The notes under the pieces: model-generated
Seen by the model: the letters and a program-made list of their open reading frames with translations, nothing else
Told to the model about the DNA's origin: nothing
Database searches by the model: none
Shown here: in pieces, positions 56,431 through 64,000 of the stretch
How the letters are laid out: every line of letters begins with the position of its first letter
How positions within the stretch are numbered: the first letter of the stretch is position 1
Program-made: the position numbers and the translations under genes
From: Agromyces albus
GTDB lineage: Bacteria > Actinomycetota > Actinomycetes > Actinomycetales > Microbacteriaceae
Assembly (NCBI RefSeq): GCF_030815405.1
Contig: NZ_JAUSWX010000001.1
Span: forward strand, 2,852,001-2,916,000
Length of the DNA: 64,000 nt
Direction of reading: 5' to 3'

Positions 56431-57834
56431 CTACTCGGTCGCGGCGGGAACGACCGCCTCGCGGACTTCTGCAAGGGCGCTTCTGACGGCCCCGATCGTC
56501 TGGTCAACGGCCGTGGCATCCGTGCCCCGATTGCTCACCGAGAAGCGCACGATGGCGCGATCGTGCCACCGTGACGGCGAGGCCCAGACCACGCCGTCCC
56601 CGCGAAGGCGGTCCGCGAGGGCCAGGGTGAGCGCGTCGTCTTCGGTGGCGACGCAGACCTGGGTGAACACGACGTCGTTCAGCACCTCGAGTCCCGGCGT
56701 CGCCGCGAAGCCGTCGGCGAGTCCCCTCGCCGACGCGACGAGCCCGTCGACGAGATCGGCGACGCCGCGCCGGCCCAACGTGCGGAGCGTCGCCCACACG
56801 GGGATGCCCCGCGCGCGTCTCGAGAGCTCGGGCGTGTGATCGTAGGGTTCCGCCACAGCACCGACCTCGGGCAGGTACGCCGCGTGGATGGCGAGCGCGG
56901 CGGCCATCGCCGCTTCATCGGCGACGATCGCGACCCCGCTGTCGTAGGGCACGTTGAGGGTCTTGTGCGCGTCGGTCGCCCATGAGTCGGCGGCCTCGTA
57001 GCCGGCGACCAGGTGCCGCAGCGACGGGCTCGCACCCGCCCAGAGACCGAAGGCGCCGTCGATGTGCACCCACGCGCCCGCTGCATGCGCGACGGCGATC
57101 GCTGCGGCGAAGTCGTCGAACGCACCCGAGTGCACGTCGCCTGCCTGCAGGGCCACGATCGCGGGACCGTCGTCTTCGCCCAGCGCGGCGGCGAGCCCGT
57201 CGACGTCGATGCGGCCCTGGGCATCCGCGCCGACGGTGCGCGGCAGTCCGAAGCCTGCCATCCGGCCGGCGACGACCATGGAACTGTGCACGGCGTCACC
57301 GGCGAGGAACCGGACGCGCGGGGCGCCCTGCAGTCCGTCCCGTTCGACATCCCACCCGGCCGCTCGCAGCACGCTCCCGCGCGCCGCCAGCAGGCAGGAG
57401 AAGTTGGCCATCGTGGCTCCGGTGACGAATCCCACGCCGGATCCCTCGGGAAGGCCGAGCAGGTCCAGCAACCATGCGGCCGCGAGCTCCTCCACGGCGG
57501 CGGCGCCGGGCGTGGGGGTGCGCGACCCCGTGTTCTGATCCCACGCCGAGACGAGCCAGTCTGCTGCCAACGCGGCGGGATACGTGCCGCCGATCACGAA
57601 TCCGTAGAACCGGGGCGAGGCCATCGCGATGAGGCCGGGTTCGATGGCCGTGGCGAGGTGATCGACGACGGCCGCGGCATCCTGCCCCTCGTCGGCGAGT
57701 TCGCGGCCGAGTGCGTCCTTGACCTCCTCCACATCGGCGGGAGGATCGATCGGACGCTCGGCGATCGAAGCCAGCCAGTCGTGCGTGTGCCGTTCGGCCA
57801 CGCTCAGCACGTCGGAATACTCGTCATCGGGCAT
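56431..57834 (-). CDS. PLP-dependent group II decarboxylase
   Basis: Enzyme of 467 residues in the aspartate/tyrosine/aromatic amino acid decarboxylase family. The PLP lysine is K291 in SWATDAHKTLNVPYDSG; AWDQNTGSRTPTPGAAAVEE and GFVTGATMANFSCLLAARGS carry substrate and phosphate contacts; HIDGAFGLWAG holds the cofactor Asp. GGGGAG lies 6 nt before ATG 57834. The substrate is not decided by sequence. It forms a likely two-gene operon with the arginase-like gene. Confidence 0.87.
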   Translation of the reverse strand: MPDDEYSDVLSVAERHTHDWLASIAERPIDPPADVEEVKDALGRELADEGQDAAAVVDHLATAIEPGLIAMASPRFYGFVIGGTYPAALAADWLVSAWDQNTGSRTPTPGAAAVEELAAAWLLDLLGLPEGSGVGFVTGATMANFSCLLAARGSVLRAAGWDVERDGLQGAPRVRFLAGDAVHSSMVVAGRMAGFGLPRTVGADAQGRIDVDGLAAALGEDDGPAIVALQAGDVHSGAFDDFAAAIAVAHAAGAWVHIDGAFGLWAGASPSLRHLVAGYEAADSWATDAHKTLNVPYDSGVAIVADEAAMAAALAIHAAYLPEVGAVAEPYDHTPELSRRARGIPVWATLRTLGRRGVADLVDGLVASARGLADGFAATPGLEVLNDVVFTQVCVATEDDALTLALADRLRGDGVVWASPSRWHDRAIVRFSVSNRGTDATAVDQTIGAVRSALAEVREAVVPAATE

Positions 57835-57913
57835 GGAGTGCTCCCCTCGGACTACAGGCCCATCTTGCTCCTGGGTCGAGCGTGCGGCAATCGGTCGGTA
57901 CTGATCCGCAGCG

Positions 57914-58726
57914 TCACGCTGCCGAGACGGGACGCGGCAGTTCGCGCAATTTCGCGATCGTCTCCAAGAGCTCGTCTGTGGTGGAACCCAATGCCCCGAG
58001 CAGGGTGGCCGCCGAGGAGCTGAACCCGTCGGTGTCCATCGGCAGACGCGCAACGTTCGGAATGAGCCCCTTCTCGTTGGTCACCCAGTGACCGGCTGCA
58101 GCGTGCCATCCATGGGCTGCGAGCATCGTGGCCGCGGCAGCGCACAGGGCCACATATGCGACGTCGGTCGCTTTGGCCCCCTTGATCGCGGCATCGAGCA
58201 GGAAATCCACCTGCCACAAGTTCGAGAGCAATGCGGTTCGCAGAGGTTCGGGGTAGGGCGTGACGCTCCGAGCCAGGTCCTCCAGAAGCCGGTCGGGGTC
58301 GCAGAACGGCACGCACATCGCGACTTCGCCCGCATACGCGATATCGAGAAACCCCAACGGGTGGCCGGGCTGGTGGTGAAAGGCGAACTCGCCGCGCTCA
58401 GCTCGTGCGCACTGCTCAGCAACCCGTGCCACATCTCGAAGGATCAGGTCGACCGCGACCCCGTCTACGACGAGCCATGCTCCGCTGTCCACCCACGGAC
58501 CCCAGCCCCCACGGGGCTCAATCGACGCATCCGCACCTGCCCATCGACGGGCGACGTCCTCGAGCGCGGGGAGATCGACGGTCATCTCGACATACAGGCC
58601 CAGATCGACATCGGAATCCGGCCGATGTGTCCCGCGGGCTCGACTCCCCCCGAGCGCGATCGCTCGAACACCACGCACCGCGCAGAGCTCGGTGGCCAGC
58701 TGGCGAAGGCGATCATCGTCGAGCAC
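57914..58726 (-). CDS. Nucleotidyltransferase-domain protein
   Basis: Protein of 270 residues. The N-terminal MNT/NTP-transferase motif is clear: ALGGSRARGTHRPDSDVDLG with the GS pair and two metal-binding Asp residues, and a third Asp in GVAVDLIL. The C-terminal half is helical. Such enzymes transfer nucleotides to small molecules, sometimes antibiotics; the target is unknown. GTG 58726 is supported by TAGGGT at 58734-58739, 7 nt upstream. Confidence 0.82.
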   Translation of the reverse strand: MLDDDRLRQLATELCAVRGVRAIALGGSRARGTHRPDSDVDLGLYVEMTVDLPALEDVARRWAGADASIEPRGGWGPWVDSGAWLVVDGVAVDLILRDVARVAEQCARAERGEFAFHHQPGHPLGFLDIAYAGEVAMCVPFCDPDRLLEDLARSVTPYPEPLRTALLSNLWQVDFLLDAAIKGAKATDVAYVALCAAAATMLAAHGWHAAAGHWVTNEKGLIPNVARLPMDTDGFSSSAATLLGALGSTTDELLETIAKLRELPRPVSAA

Positions 58727-58779
58727 GACAGCGACCCTACCGCGCCCAGGGAATACGGGTACCTTGGTTATTTAAACAA

Positions 58780-58832
58780 TTCATGACGGGCGTCATGAAA
58801 AGCTTGACATTCGGATGACCCTCCTCGACGAT
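58780..58832 (+). promoter_or_regulatory. Operator palindrome and promoter of the import operon
   Basis: TTCATGAC-GGGC-GTCATGAA (58780-58799) is a perfect 8-bp inverted repeat directly upstream of TTGACA (58804-58809), which is 17 nt from GACGAT (58827-58832). The palindrome is a plausible site for the PaaX-family regulator encoded at the end of the operon. Confidence 0.6.
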
Positions 58833-58946
58833 GGCACTGTCAATACAGCGCGGTGCCGACCGGACCTCTGGCAGAGGTGCCCGACCAGCTCTCTCTTCGC
58901 ATCGCCTCGCCGACAACCTGCCCACAGTGTCCAGAAAGGCTTGTCA

Positions 58947-59927
58947 ATGAAGAAGAGTCCTGCCGCCATCACCATGGCGGCCGCCGCGATCCTCGCCCTC
59001 TCCGCCTGCACGGATTCCGGCAGCCCGAGCGCCGCTCCCACCGAGGCGGAAGGCGCAGACGAACACACGAGCGTTCGCGTCGCCGCGCTCCCCATCGCCG
59101 AGACCGGCGCACTCTGGGGCGCGATCGACGCCGGGATCTTCGAGGAGCACGGCCTCGATGTCGAGATCGTCCCGGCACAGGGTGGCGCACAAGCCATTCC
59201 CGCGCTGCTCAGCGGCGACATCCAGTTCGCCATCGGACAGCCCTTCGGCCCCTTCCGGGCCGACATCCAAGACCTGGGTGTGGCCGTCATCGGCAACTAC
59301 GCGAGCTCGCTTGCCGAGGGCGACGACGTCAACGCGGTGGTCTCGCTTGCCGACTCCGGCATCACGCGCCCGAGCGACCTCGCCGGCAAGCGCGTCTCGG
59401 TCAACAGCCTCGGTGCCGCCGGTGACGTGACGATCATGAAGGCCGTGGAGGACGACGGCGGAGATCCCTCGACGATCGAGTTCATCGAGGTCGCGTTCCC
59501 CGACGCACAGGCCCAGCTCGATGCCGGGAACATCGACGCCGCCTGGGTGCCCGATCCGTTCATGTCGCAGATCGTCGGCGCTGGCGGGAACCTCGTCGTG
59601 CACCCCTACCAGGCGACGATCCCCGGCTTGCCGTTGCTCGTGAACATCACCACCCAGCAGCTCGTCGACTCGGATCCCGACCTCGTGGCCGACTACGCCG
59701 CGGCCATGACGGAGGCGCTCGACTGGGCGGCCGCCAACGAGGACGCAGTCCGCGCTGCGATCGTCGAGAACATGGGGATCCCTGAAGAGGCCGCCGCCGG
59801 AATCACCCTGCCCGAGTTCACGGCCGAGGTGGACGTCGATGCTCTCGAGCAGCTGGCCGGGCTCGCCGTGGAGTTCGGTGTTCTCGACGCAGAGCCCGAC
59901 CTCGACCGGCTCATCCAGCAGCAGTAA
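58947..59927 (+). CDS. ABC importer substrate-binding lipoprotein (SsuA/TauA-like)
   Basis: Protein of 326 residues with a signal peptide and lipobox (AAAAILALSACTDSG), then a NMT1/SsuA-type fold: GALWGAIDAGIFEEHGLDVE, PALLSGDIQFAIGQPFGPFR, DLAGKRVSVNSLGAAGDVT and AQLDAGNIDAAWVPDPFMSQ. GAAAGG precedes ATG 58947 after a leader of about 110 nt. Relatives bind sulfonates, nitrate, pyrimidines or aromatic acids; the ligand here is open. Confidence 0.88.
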   Translation: MKKSPAAITMAAAAILALSACTDSGSPSAAPTEAEGADEHTSVRVAALPIAETGALWGAIDAGIFEEHGLDVEIVPAQGGAQAIPALLSGDIQFAIGQPFGPFRADIQDLGVAVIGNYASSLAEGDDVNAVVSLADSGITRPSDLAGKRVSVNSLGAAGDVTIMKAVEDDGGDPSTIEFIEVAFPDAQAQLDAGNIDAAWVPDPFMSQIVGAGGNLVVHPYQATIPGLPLLVNITTQQLVDSDPDLVADYAAAMTEALDWAAANEDAVRAAIVENMGIPEEAAAGITLPEFTAEVDVDALEQLAGLAVEFGVLDAEPDLDRLIQQQ

Positions 59928-59933
59928 GGCATC

Positions 59934-60734
59934 ATGGCTCCCTCCTCGACCCGTGCCGTTCGCACGACGCGCAAGGTCGCGCTCGGAGCGGCCGGCATCG
60001 TCGGATTCCTCCTCGTCTGGCAGCTCATCCCGGCGCTCGGCATCATCAGCCCGAAGTACCTGCCCTACGCGACCGACACCCTTGCCCGCCTGGGTGAGGA
60101 GTTCCGCGACCTCGAGTTCTGGCGCAACGTCGGACGCACGATGCTCGCGTGGTTCCTCGGCCTGATGATCGCGGGCATCGCGGCGACCGTGCTGGGCACG
60201 ATCATCGGGCTCGTGCCCTTCCTCCGTCGCACCACTCACACGACGGTGGAGTTCCTGCGTCCGATCCCGTCGGTCGCGCTGATCCCGCTCGCCATCCTCG
60301 TCTTCGGAATCCAGCTTCAGGCGGCCCTCGTGATCATCGTCTTCGCGGCCTTCTGGCAGATGTTCGTGCAGGTGCTCTACGGCGTCGCCGACGTCGATGC
60401 GGTCGCCCGCGACACCGCCCGCAGCTTCGCACTGACGCGTTCCGAGCGCGTACGGTACCTCATCCTGCCCACGGCACTGCCGTATCTCATGACGGGGCTG
60501 CGCCTCGCGGCATCCGTCGCCCTGATCCTCGCCGTCACCGCGGAGATGGTCATCGGCAATCCCGGGCTCGGGAGGACGATCGTGTTCTCCCAATCGGCAG
60601 CGGACTGGGTCGGGGTGTACGCCCTCGTGATCGTCACCGGCCTGCTCGGCCTCGCCGTCAACCTCGGCTTCCGCCTCATCGAGCGGAGATCCCTGTCGTG
60701 GCACCAGTCCGTGCGAGGGGAGATCGTGCTGTGA
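59934..60734 (+). CDS. ABC importer permease 1 (SsuC-like)
   Basis: Protein of 266 residues with about six membrane helices and the BPD-type motif in SFALTRSERVRYLILPTALP (EAA loop) near residue 165-185. It starts 6 bp after the binding-protein gene and ends 4 bp inside the second permease, so subunits are made together. Confidence 0.9.
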   Translation: MAPSSTRAVRTTRKVALGAAGIVGFLLVWQLIPALGIISPKYLPYATDTLARLGEEFRDLEFWRNVGRTMLAWFLGLMIAGIAATVLGTIIGLVPFLRRTTHTTVEFLRPIPSVALIPLAILVFGIQLQAALVIIVFAAFWQMFVQVLYGVADVDAVARDTARSFALTRSERVRYLILPTALPYLMTGLRLAASVALILAVTAEMVIGNPGLGRTIVFSQSAADWVGVYALVIVTGLLGLAVNLGFRLIERRSLSWHQSVRGEIVL

Positions 60735-61555
60735 CCCTCTACACGAGCACCATCAGGTTGCCACGCCGCCGATCCGAAGCGTGGAGGCGCCTGGGCGACA
60801 GCACCCTCTCCGCGATCGGGTTCCCCTTCCTGCTGCTCGTGATCTGGGGCGCCTGGTCGACCGCGGCCCCGGCGACGTTCTTCCCGAGCCCCGTGATCAT
60901 CGCCCAGGCTTTCGTCGACACCTGGGTCGGTCCGGCGTTCGTGACCGACGTGCTCCCCAGCCTGGGGCGTCTCGCCTTGGGGATCATCCTGTCGATCGTC
61001 ATCGGCATCGCGGCAGGCACGCTCATCGGACTCGTGCGCTGGCTGCGCGAACTCCTCGAGCCGCTCCTGGAGTTCTTCCGGGCGATCCCGCCGCCGGTGC
61101 TGATCCCCGTGGCCATGCTCCTGCTCGGCATCACCGACACGATGAAGGTCGTGGTGATCGTCGCCGGGGCGGTGTGGCCCGTGCTGCTCAACACGATCGA
61201 GGGGGTTCGCTCCACCGACAGTGTCATGACCGAGACCGCCCGCTCGTTCGCAATCACCCGAGCGGAGCGGCTGCGCTACCTGGTGCTGCCGGCCGCGAGC
61301 CCCCGGATCATGGCGGGTGTGCGCCAGACCCTCTCGGTCGCGCTGATACTGATGGTGATCTCGGAGATGTTCGCCTCATCGTCAGGGCTCGGCTACCGGA
61401 TCACCTATTTCCAGCGCAACTACCTCATCGCCGAGATGTGGAGCGGCATCGTGCTGCTCGGACTCATCGGCGTGTTGCTCGCCGCGGCCTTCAGCATCGT
61501 CGAGAAGCGCGTGCTGCGCTGGTACTACGGAATCAAGGAGGTCGAACGTGCGTGA
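60731..61555 (+). CDS. ABC importer permease 2 (SsuC-like)
   Basis: Protein of 274 residues with about six membrane helices and the EAA-type loop SFAITRAERLRYLVLPAASP. GTG 60731 overlaps the preceding stop (GTGA). Two different permease genes imply a heterodimeric channel, unlike the usual single SsuC. Its end overlaps the ATPase gene by 8 bp. Confidence 0.9.
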   Translation: MTLYTSTIRLPRRRSEAWRRLGDSTLSAIGFPFLLLVIWGAWSTAAPATFFPSPVIIAQAFVDTWVGPAFVTDVLPSLGRLALGIILSIVIGIAAGTLIGLVRWLRELLEPLLEFFRAIPPPVLIPVAMLLLGITDTMKVVVIVAGAVWPVLLNTIEGVRSTDSVMTETARSFAITRAERLRYLVLPAASPRIMAGVRQTLSVALILMVISEMFASSSGLGYRITYFQRNYLIAEMWSGIVLLGLIGVLLAAAFSIVEKRVLRWYYGIKEVERA

Positions 61556-62348
61556 AACGCTGCTCCAGGTGGAGCACCTGAAGAAGGTCTACGAGTCCTC
61601 TACGGGCAACGTCGAGGCCATCGGAGACATCAGCTTCTCGATGAGCGCCGGAGAGCTCGTCTGCATCGTCGGCCCATCGGGGTGCGGCAAGACGACCCTG
61701 CTCAAGTGCATCGCCGGGCTGCTGCGCTCGACCGAGGGCACCGTCATGCTCGACGGCAAGCTCGTGAACGCGCCGCCGCCCAACATGGCGCTCGTGTTCC
61801 AGGAGTACGGTCGAAGCCTCTACCCGTGGCTCACCGTGCGCGGGAACGTCGAGTTGCCGCTCAAGCACAAGAAGCTCTCCCGCGTCGAACGAGACCGGCT
61901 CATCGACGACGCCCTCGAGGCGGTCGGACTCGACCAGGCCGCCAAGAGTTATCCGTGGCAGCTCTCGGGCGGCATGCAGCAACGCGTGGCGATCGCCCGG
62001 GCGGTGGCGTACCAGCCGGAGGTGCTCATCATGGACGAACCATTCGCGGCGGTCGATGCGCAGACCCGCGCCGACCTCGAAGACCTCGTGCGACGCCTTC
62101 ACGTCGAGCGCGGGATGTCGATCCTCTTCGTCACTCACGACATCGACGAGTCGGTGTATCTTGGCGAGCGCGTCATCGTGCTCTCGAAGTCGCCGACCTG
62201 GGTGCAGGAAGACCTCACGATCGACCTCGCCCCCGAGCGCGACCAGATCACCACGCGGGCGCTGCCCCGCTTCACCGAGTTGCGCACGCACGTGTACCAG
62301 CAGGTGCAGCGCGCCAAGCGCGGGCAGGCCGTGCGACCGGCCGCGTGA
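61548..62348 (+). CDS. ABC importer ATPase (SsuB/TauB-like)
   Basis: Protein of 266 residues: Walker A GPSGCGKTTL, Q-loop FQEYGRSLYPW, signature LSGGMQQRVAIARAV, Walker B VLIMDEPFAAVD, switch His in FVTHDIDESVYLG. AAGGAGG lies 6 nt before GTG 61548. It energises uptake through the two permeases. Confidence 0.94.
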   Translation: MRETLLQVEHLKKVYESSTGNVEAIGDISFSMSAGELVCIVGPSGCGKTTLLKCIAGLLRSTEGTVMLDGKLVNAPPPNMALVFQEYGRSLYPWLTVRGNVELPLKHKKLSRVERDRLIDDALEAVGLDQAAKSYPWQLSGGMQQRVAIARAVAYQPEVLIMDEPFAAVDAQTRADLEDLVRRLHVERGMSILFVTHDIDESVYLGERVIVLSKSPTWVQEDLTIDLAPERDQITTRALPRFTELRTHVYQQVQRAKRGQAVRPAA

Positions 62349-62380
62349 CCGAGAGCGACCAGTCTGCCGGGAGGAGGAGC

Positions 62381-63256
62381 ATGCGAAGCCGCCAGCCGAA
62401 GCAGTTGCTCCTCGCCTTCTTCGGCGAGCACGTCCTGGACCAGGGTGAACTGCCTCTCCGCGCGAGCGTGCTGATCGAGGTGCTCGAGGGCGCGGGGGTG
62501 GCGGCACCGGCGACGAGGGCGACACTCGACCGGATGGTGCGGCGCGGACTCATCTCCCGCGAGCGCCGCGGCCGCGAGATCCTCTTCACCCTCACCAGCG
62601 AGGGCAGCGCGGTGCTGCGCGAAGCCACGGAGCGCGTTCGCGGCCCGCATCCGTTCGAGCCGCACGGCAGCGGGTGGACCCTCGTGACATTCACCGTGCC
62701 GGAGAACCAGCGAACCCTGCGCCACCGGCTGCGGTCCGCACTCACCTGGGAGGGGTTCGCGCCGCTCCGTGACGGACTCTGGCTCGCACCCGGCGAGGTG
62801 GACCTGAAGTCAGCGCTCGAGCCACTCCAAGCCGATCTCCCGCCGGCCGCCATCACCGCGTTCCACGCTCAAGAGCTGCCGGGGTACGCGATGGCCGACA
62901 ACGTCCGCGCGGCGTGGGACATCGACCGGATCCGCGACGAGCACCTCTCGTTCATCGAGACGTGGAGCGATCCTGCCACCTCGGCGGAGGCCGGCACCGC
63001 ACTTTCGGCGCAGACGATGCTCGTCGCCGATTGGCTGGAGCTCCTGCGGGCCGACCCGCGCCTTCCACGCGCCTTCATGAACGACGACTGGCCGGCCGAC
63101 CAGTCGTTCGAGGTCTACTGGGCCGGTCGGCACGCCCTCGAGGAGCCCGCCGCCGCACAGTTCGCGGAGCTCGCGGGCGTCAGCCCCCGAAGCGCGACCG
63201 CAGATCGGCCTTCCGCACCTTCCCCGATGCCGTCCGCGGCAGCTCGTCGACGATGA
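62381..63256 (+). CDS. PaaX-family transcriptional regulator
   Basis: Protein of 291 residues. N-terminal winged helix (QLLLAFFGEHVLDQGELPLR, ATRATLDRMVRRGLISRERR), central domain with GSGWTLVTFTVPENQRTLRH and GFAPLRDGLWLAPGEVD, and a C-terminal helical domain, as in PaaX. ATG 62381 has GAGGAGGA just before it; a GTG at 62345 overlapping the ATPase stop is the alternative. The last 27 residues are Ala/Pro/Arg-rich and overlap the convergent ligase gene by 77 bp. It probably controls its own operon in response to a CoA thioester. Confidence 0.85.
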   Translation: MRSRQPKQLLLAFFGEHVLDQGELPLRASVLIEVLEGAGVAAPATRATLDRMVRRGLISRERRGREILFTLTSEGSAVLREATERVRGPHPFEPHGSGWTLVTFTVPENQRTLRHRLRSALTWEGFAPLRDGLWLAPGEVDLKSALEPLQADLPPAAITAFHAQELPGYAMADNVRAAWDIDRIRDEHLSFIETWSDPATSAEAGTALSAQTMLVADWLELLRADPRLPRAFMNDDWPADQSFEVYWAGRHALEEPAAAQFAELAGVSPRSATADRPSAPSPMPSAAARRR

Positions 63257-64000
63257 CGACGTTCTTGGGCAGCTTGTAGCGGGCGATCTTCCCGTCGAGG
63301 TACGCCTGAATGGTTTCGGTGGTCACAGATGCCCCGGGCCGCACAGTGAGCACAGCCCAAGGGCACTCCCCCCACTGCTCGTCGGGAACACCGATGACGG
63401 CCACCCCCGTGACGCCGTCGATGTCGTTGATGAGGTTCTCGATCTCGGCGGGGTAGATGTTCTCGCCGCCCGAGATGATCATGTCCTTCAGGCGGTCGGA
63501 GATGTACAGGTAGCCGTCGGCATCGAGGTAGCCCATATCGCCCGAGCGGAACCAGCCGTCGGGTGAGAACGCGGCTGCGTTCGCCTCGGGGAGGTTCAGG
63601 TAGCCCGGGAAGGCGTTCGGGCCGGCGATCTCGATCTCACCCACGGTGCCGCGCGGCACCATCGCTCCGTGCTCGTCGGCGATGCGGATGTCGGTGAAGA
63701 AGTGCGGCAGGCCCACACTTCCCTGCTTGGTGCGCGTCATCGACGGGGGCAGCGACGTCGCACCCGGGGAGGTCTCGGTCATGCCGTAGCCCTGCGAGAA
63801 CGACAGCCCGCGCTCTTCGTAGGCGTTGAGGATGCGCGTAGGCACCGGGGACCCGCCGCACGTGAGCTTCCCCAGCGTGCTCAGGTCGGTGCTCTTCCAG
63901 TTCGGGTGGTCGGCGAGCAACTGGTACGTGGTCGGAACTCCGCTCAGCATGGTCACGCCGTGCCGCTCGATGAGCTCGAGGGCGCGTCCGGGCTCGAAGC
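63180..64000 (-). CDS. Acyl-CoA synthetase (C-terminal part, runs off window)
   Basis: The visible 273 residues are the second half of an AMP-forming acyl-CoA ligase; the start lies beyond the right edge. Motifs: QGYGMTETSPG (A5), DGWFRSGDMGYLDADGYLY (A7), SDRLKDMIISGGENIYPAEI (A8) and the catalytic Lys in PRTASGKVRKADLRSRFGG (A10). It activates a carboxylic acid as its CoA ester. Convergent with the PaaX-like gene, it may handle the compound imported by the adjacent transporter, which is an inference. Confidence 0.9.
   Translation of the reverse strand, partial: FEPGRALELIERHGVTMLSGVPTTYQLLADHPNWKSTDLSTLGKLTCGGSPVPTRILNAYEERGLSFSQGYGMTETSPGATSLPPSMTRTKQGSVGLPHFFTDIRIADEHGAMVPRGTVGEIEIAGPNAFPGYLNLPEANAAAFSPDGWFRSGDMGYLDADGYLYISDRLKDMIISGGENIYPAEIENLINDIDGVTGVAVIGVPDEQWGECPWAVLTVRPGASVTTETIQAYLDGKIARYKLPKNVVIVDELPRTASGKVRKADLRSRFGG

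Overview
The window is high-GC DNA from an actinobacterium, most likely a member of the Microbacteriaceae (Agromyces/Microbacterium-like). This is inferred from the conserved blocks ftsH-folE-folP-folB-folK-DUF3180-PH-PH-DUF2520-panC-lysS and tilS-hpt, from clpC, radA and actinobacterial-type regulators, and from the many genes whose -10 element (TAnnnT) lies only 6-7 nt before the start codon, i.e. leaderless transcripts. No database was searched; names rest on motifs read in the translations.

Left host flank (1-4.67 kb): the end of a membrane protein gene, a DinB2-like Y-family polymerase with a non-aromatic steric gate, a three-part adenylation/carrier/membrane-acyltransferase gene whose promoter overlaps a near-consensus actinobacterial iron box, and a convergent double-ACT-domain gene.

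Integrated element (4,676-21,030; 16.4 kb): it sits in the 3' end of tRNA-Ser(CGA), is bounded by a 24-bp direct repeat, carries a tyrosine integrase next to the intact tRNA, and has matching candidate integrase arm sites inside each end. From left to right it holds two small HTH genes, a bidirectional cluster of small leaderless genes (lipoprotein, zinc-ribbon-like, membrane/coiled-coil), a leftward train (XRE regulator, replication-initiator-like protein, tape measure protein, frameshifted tail-fibre-like gene and small unknowns), and an early/immunity region with a symmetrical divergent promoter bearing repeated TGGCCA sites. No terminase, portal, capsid, lysin or holin was recognised. It is therefore either a decayed prophage or a phage satellite with tail genes only.

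Right host flank (21-64 kb): SGNH hydrolase, radA, an SseB-like protein, two envelope proteins, a GNAT enzyme, clpC, pirin, a GH2 beta-galactosidase with a LacI-type operator, cardiolipin synthase and two tiny membrane proteins, then the long overlapping ftsH/folate/pantothenate cluster followed by lysS. A 5-kb block (HxlR regulator, DHA2 exporter, a DUF2652 cyclase-like protein and a transporter fused to a cyclic-nucleotide-binding domain) separates ftsH from hpt-tilS. Then come ppa, two secreted peptidoglycan hydrolases, tRNA-Glu/Asp/Phe, an arginase-family gene with an altered metal ligand beside a PLP decarboxylase, a nucleotidyltransferase, and an SsuABC-like import operon ending in a PaaX-family regulator, convergent with an acyl-CoA ligase that runs off the window.
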